Below are positions 5,631 through 6,512 of a stretch of 6,512 bases of DNA, piece by piece. Position 1 is the stretch's first letter; each line of letters begins with the position of its first letter. The notes beneath the pieces are model-generated. The model did no database searches and was not told the origin of the DNA. It saw nothing but the letters and a program-made list of their open reading frames with translations. The position numbers and the translations under genes are program-made. The DNA comes from an uncultured Lacibacter sp. (GTDB lineage: Bacteria > Bacteroidota > Bacteroidia > Chitinophagales > Chitinophagaceae). The DNA is taken from the NCBI RefSeq assembly GCF_946479605.1, contig NZ_CAMLGT010000217.1, positions 1 through 6,512 of the forward strand, written 5' to 3'.

Positions 5631-6512
5631 ATGAATAAACTTGGTAACTACATCACCGGCAGCTGGATCAATGGCGATGGTGATGGTCAGCTTTTATACA
5701 ATGCCGTTACAGGCGATCCGGTAGCAACAGCCTCAACAAAGGGATTAGATTTTCAATCGATACTTCAATACGGAAAAACCGTTGGTAACCCTGCCTTGCG
5801 CAAGATGACCTTTCATGAACGGGGAAATATGTTGAAAGCATTGGCGCTTCATCTACGAAATCATCTTGACAAATTTTATGCGGTCTCTTATCAGACAGGT
5901 GCAACAAAAGCAGATAGTTGGGTTGATATTGAAGGCGGCATTGGTAACCTGTTTGCCAATGCATCGCTGCGGCGCAAATTTCCCGATGATGTGATTTGTA
6001 TTGATGGCGAAAGTCACAACCTCAGCAAGAACAATACATTCATGGGTACGCATATTCTTTCACCGAAAGAAGGGGTAGCGGTGCATATCAACGCCTTCAA
6101 CTTTCCGGTGTGGGGTATGCTGGAGAAAATTGCCGTGAATTTATTGGCAGGTGTTCCTGCTATTGTAAAGCCTGCAACAGTAACATCATATTTAACGGAA
6201 GCTGTTGTTAGAGAAATCATCGCATCAAAGATTTTACCAGAAGGAGCCTTACAGTTGATCTGCGGCAGCGCAGGCGATCTGCTCGATCATGTAAACAGCC
6301 AGGATGTGGTAACGTTTACCGGAAGTGCATCAACAGGATTAATGCTGAAGAGCAACGCAAATATTCTCAGGGAAAATGTACCGTTTAATATGGAAGCCGA
6401 TTCGCTTAATTGTATTGTATTGGGCGATGATGTGAATCCAGGTATGCCGGAGTGGGACATATTTGTAAAGGAGGTGCGTAAAGAAATGACCTTGAAAGCA
6501 GGTCAACGTTGC
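5631..6512 (+). CDS. paaZ: Phenylacetate degradation bifunctional protein PaaZ, N-terminal aldehyde dehydrogenase part (partial)
   Basis: The first 294 codons are in the window, open to the right edge. PaaZ hydrolyses the ring of oxepin-CoA with its C-terminal hydratase domain, outside this window. It oxidises the resulting semialdehyde to 3-oxo-5,6-dehydrosuberyl-CoA with the N-terminal aldehyde dehydrogenase domain seen here, in the cytoplasm. From memory the sequence tracks E. coli PaaZ closely: QTGATKADSWVDIEGGIG (88-105), VHINAFNFPVWGMLEK (151-166, with the oxyanion-hole Asn at 157), VKPAT (179-183, cofactor Lys180), LICGSAGDLLDH (209-220) and TFTGSASTG (228-236). The general-base Glu is E255 in NMEADSLN. 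The last codon, TGC, is the catalytic Cys294 in KAGQRC, corresponding to E. coli Cys295. The ATG start gives an N-terminus lining up within one residue of E. coli's. No frameshift or stop occurs. The presence of paaZ suggests a paa catabolic cluster to the right. Confidence 0.96.
   Translation, partial: MNKLGNYITGSWINGDGDGQLLYNAVTGDPVATASTKGLDFQSILQYGKTVGNPALRKMTFHERGNMLKALALHLRNHLDKFYAVSYQTGATKADSWVDIEGGIGNLFANASLRRKFPDDVICIDGESHNLSKNNTFMGTHILSPKEGVAVHINAFNFPVWGMLEKIAVNLLAGVPAIVKPATVTSYLTEAVVREIIASKILPEGALQLICGSAGDLLDHVNSQDVVTFTGSASTGLMLKSNANILRENVPFNMEADSLNCIVLGDDVNPGMPEWDIFVKEVRKEMTLKAGQRC

Noticed and set aside
5707..6220. Minus-strand open frames inside paaZ
   Set aside because: They are antisense to a clearly conserved enzyme, short, mutually overlapping and without recognisable motifs.
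5631..6512. Truncated or broken paaZ
   Set aside because: The reading frame is intact to the final base; it is cut by the window edge, not by a mutation.

Overview
The window looks like a chromosomal segment of a Bacteroidota bacterium, most likely near Chitinophagaceae. The case rests on three things: slightly AT-rich coding sequence, starts without Shine-Dalgarno sequences, and promoter-like elements of the Bacteroidota type (TTG near -33 and TAnnTTTG near -7) placed just ahead of start codons. The proteins also read like Bacteroidota versions of their families. The lineage below phylum is inference.

Positions 1-4925, minus strand: a tripartite RND drug/solvent efflux locus in the order membrane fusion protein (3321-4460), inner-membrane RND transporter (144-3311) and outer-membrane factor (1-141, cut by the left edge). 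The genes are separated by only 9 and 2 nt, so they should form one operon. The fusion protein and the outer-membrane factor both begin with lipoprotein signal peptides. Upstream on the same strand, across a 99-nt gap, is a small exported protein of unknown family (4560-4925). Its GTG start lies 8 nt after a good -7 element, which suggests a leaderless or nearly leaderless mRNA. The 99-nt gap holds an inverted repeat (4491-4507) that could be an operator or a leader hairpin. No regulator gene is visible in the window.

Positions 4926-5080: a divergent promoter region serving the small exported gene on the left and a DinB/DUF1569-like gene on the right.

Positions 5081-6512, plus strand: a DinB-like four-helix protein with the family's three-histidine pattern (5081-5554). 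After a 76-nt gap carrying two overlapping inverted repeats comes the 5' part of paaZ (5631 to the right edge). PaaZ is the bifunctional ring-opening enzyme of aerobic phenylacetate degradation. The window ends exactly on the codon of its catalytic cysteine, so only most of the aldehyde dehydrogenase domain is seen.

The two halves, efflux and phenylacetate catabolism, are divergently arranged, and nothing in the sequence ties them functionally. I found no RNA genes, CRISPR arrays, insertion sequences or convincing intrinsic terminators. Most of the window is ordinary. The points worth a second look are the unknown small protein and its start, the Asp-to-Asn change in the pump's proton relay, and the two inverted-repeat sites.
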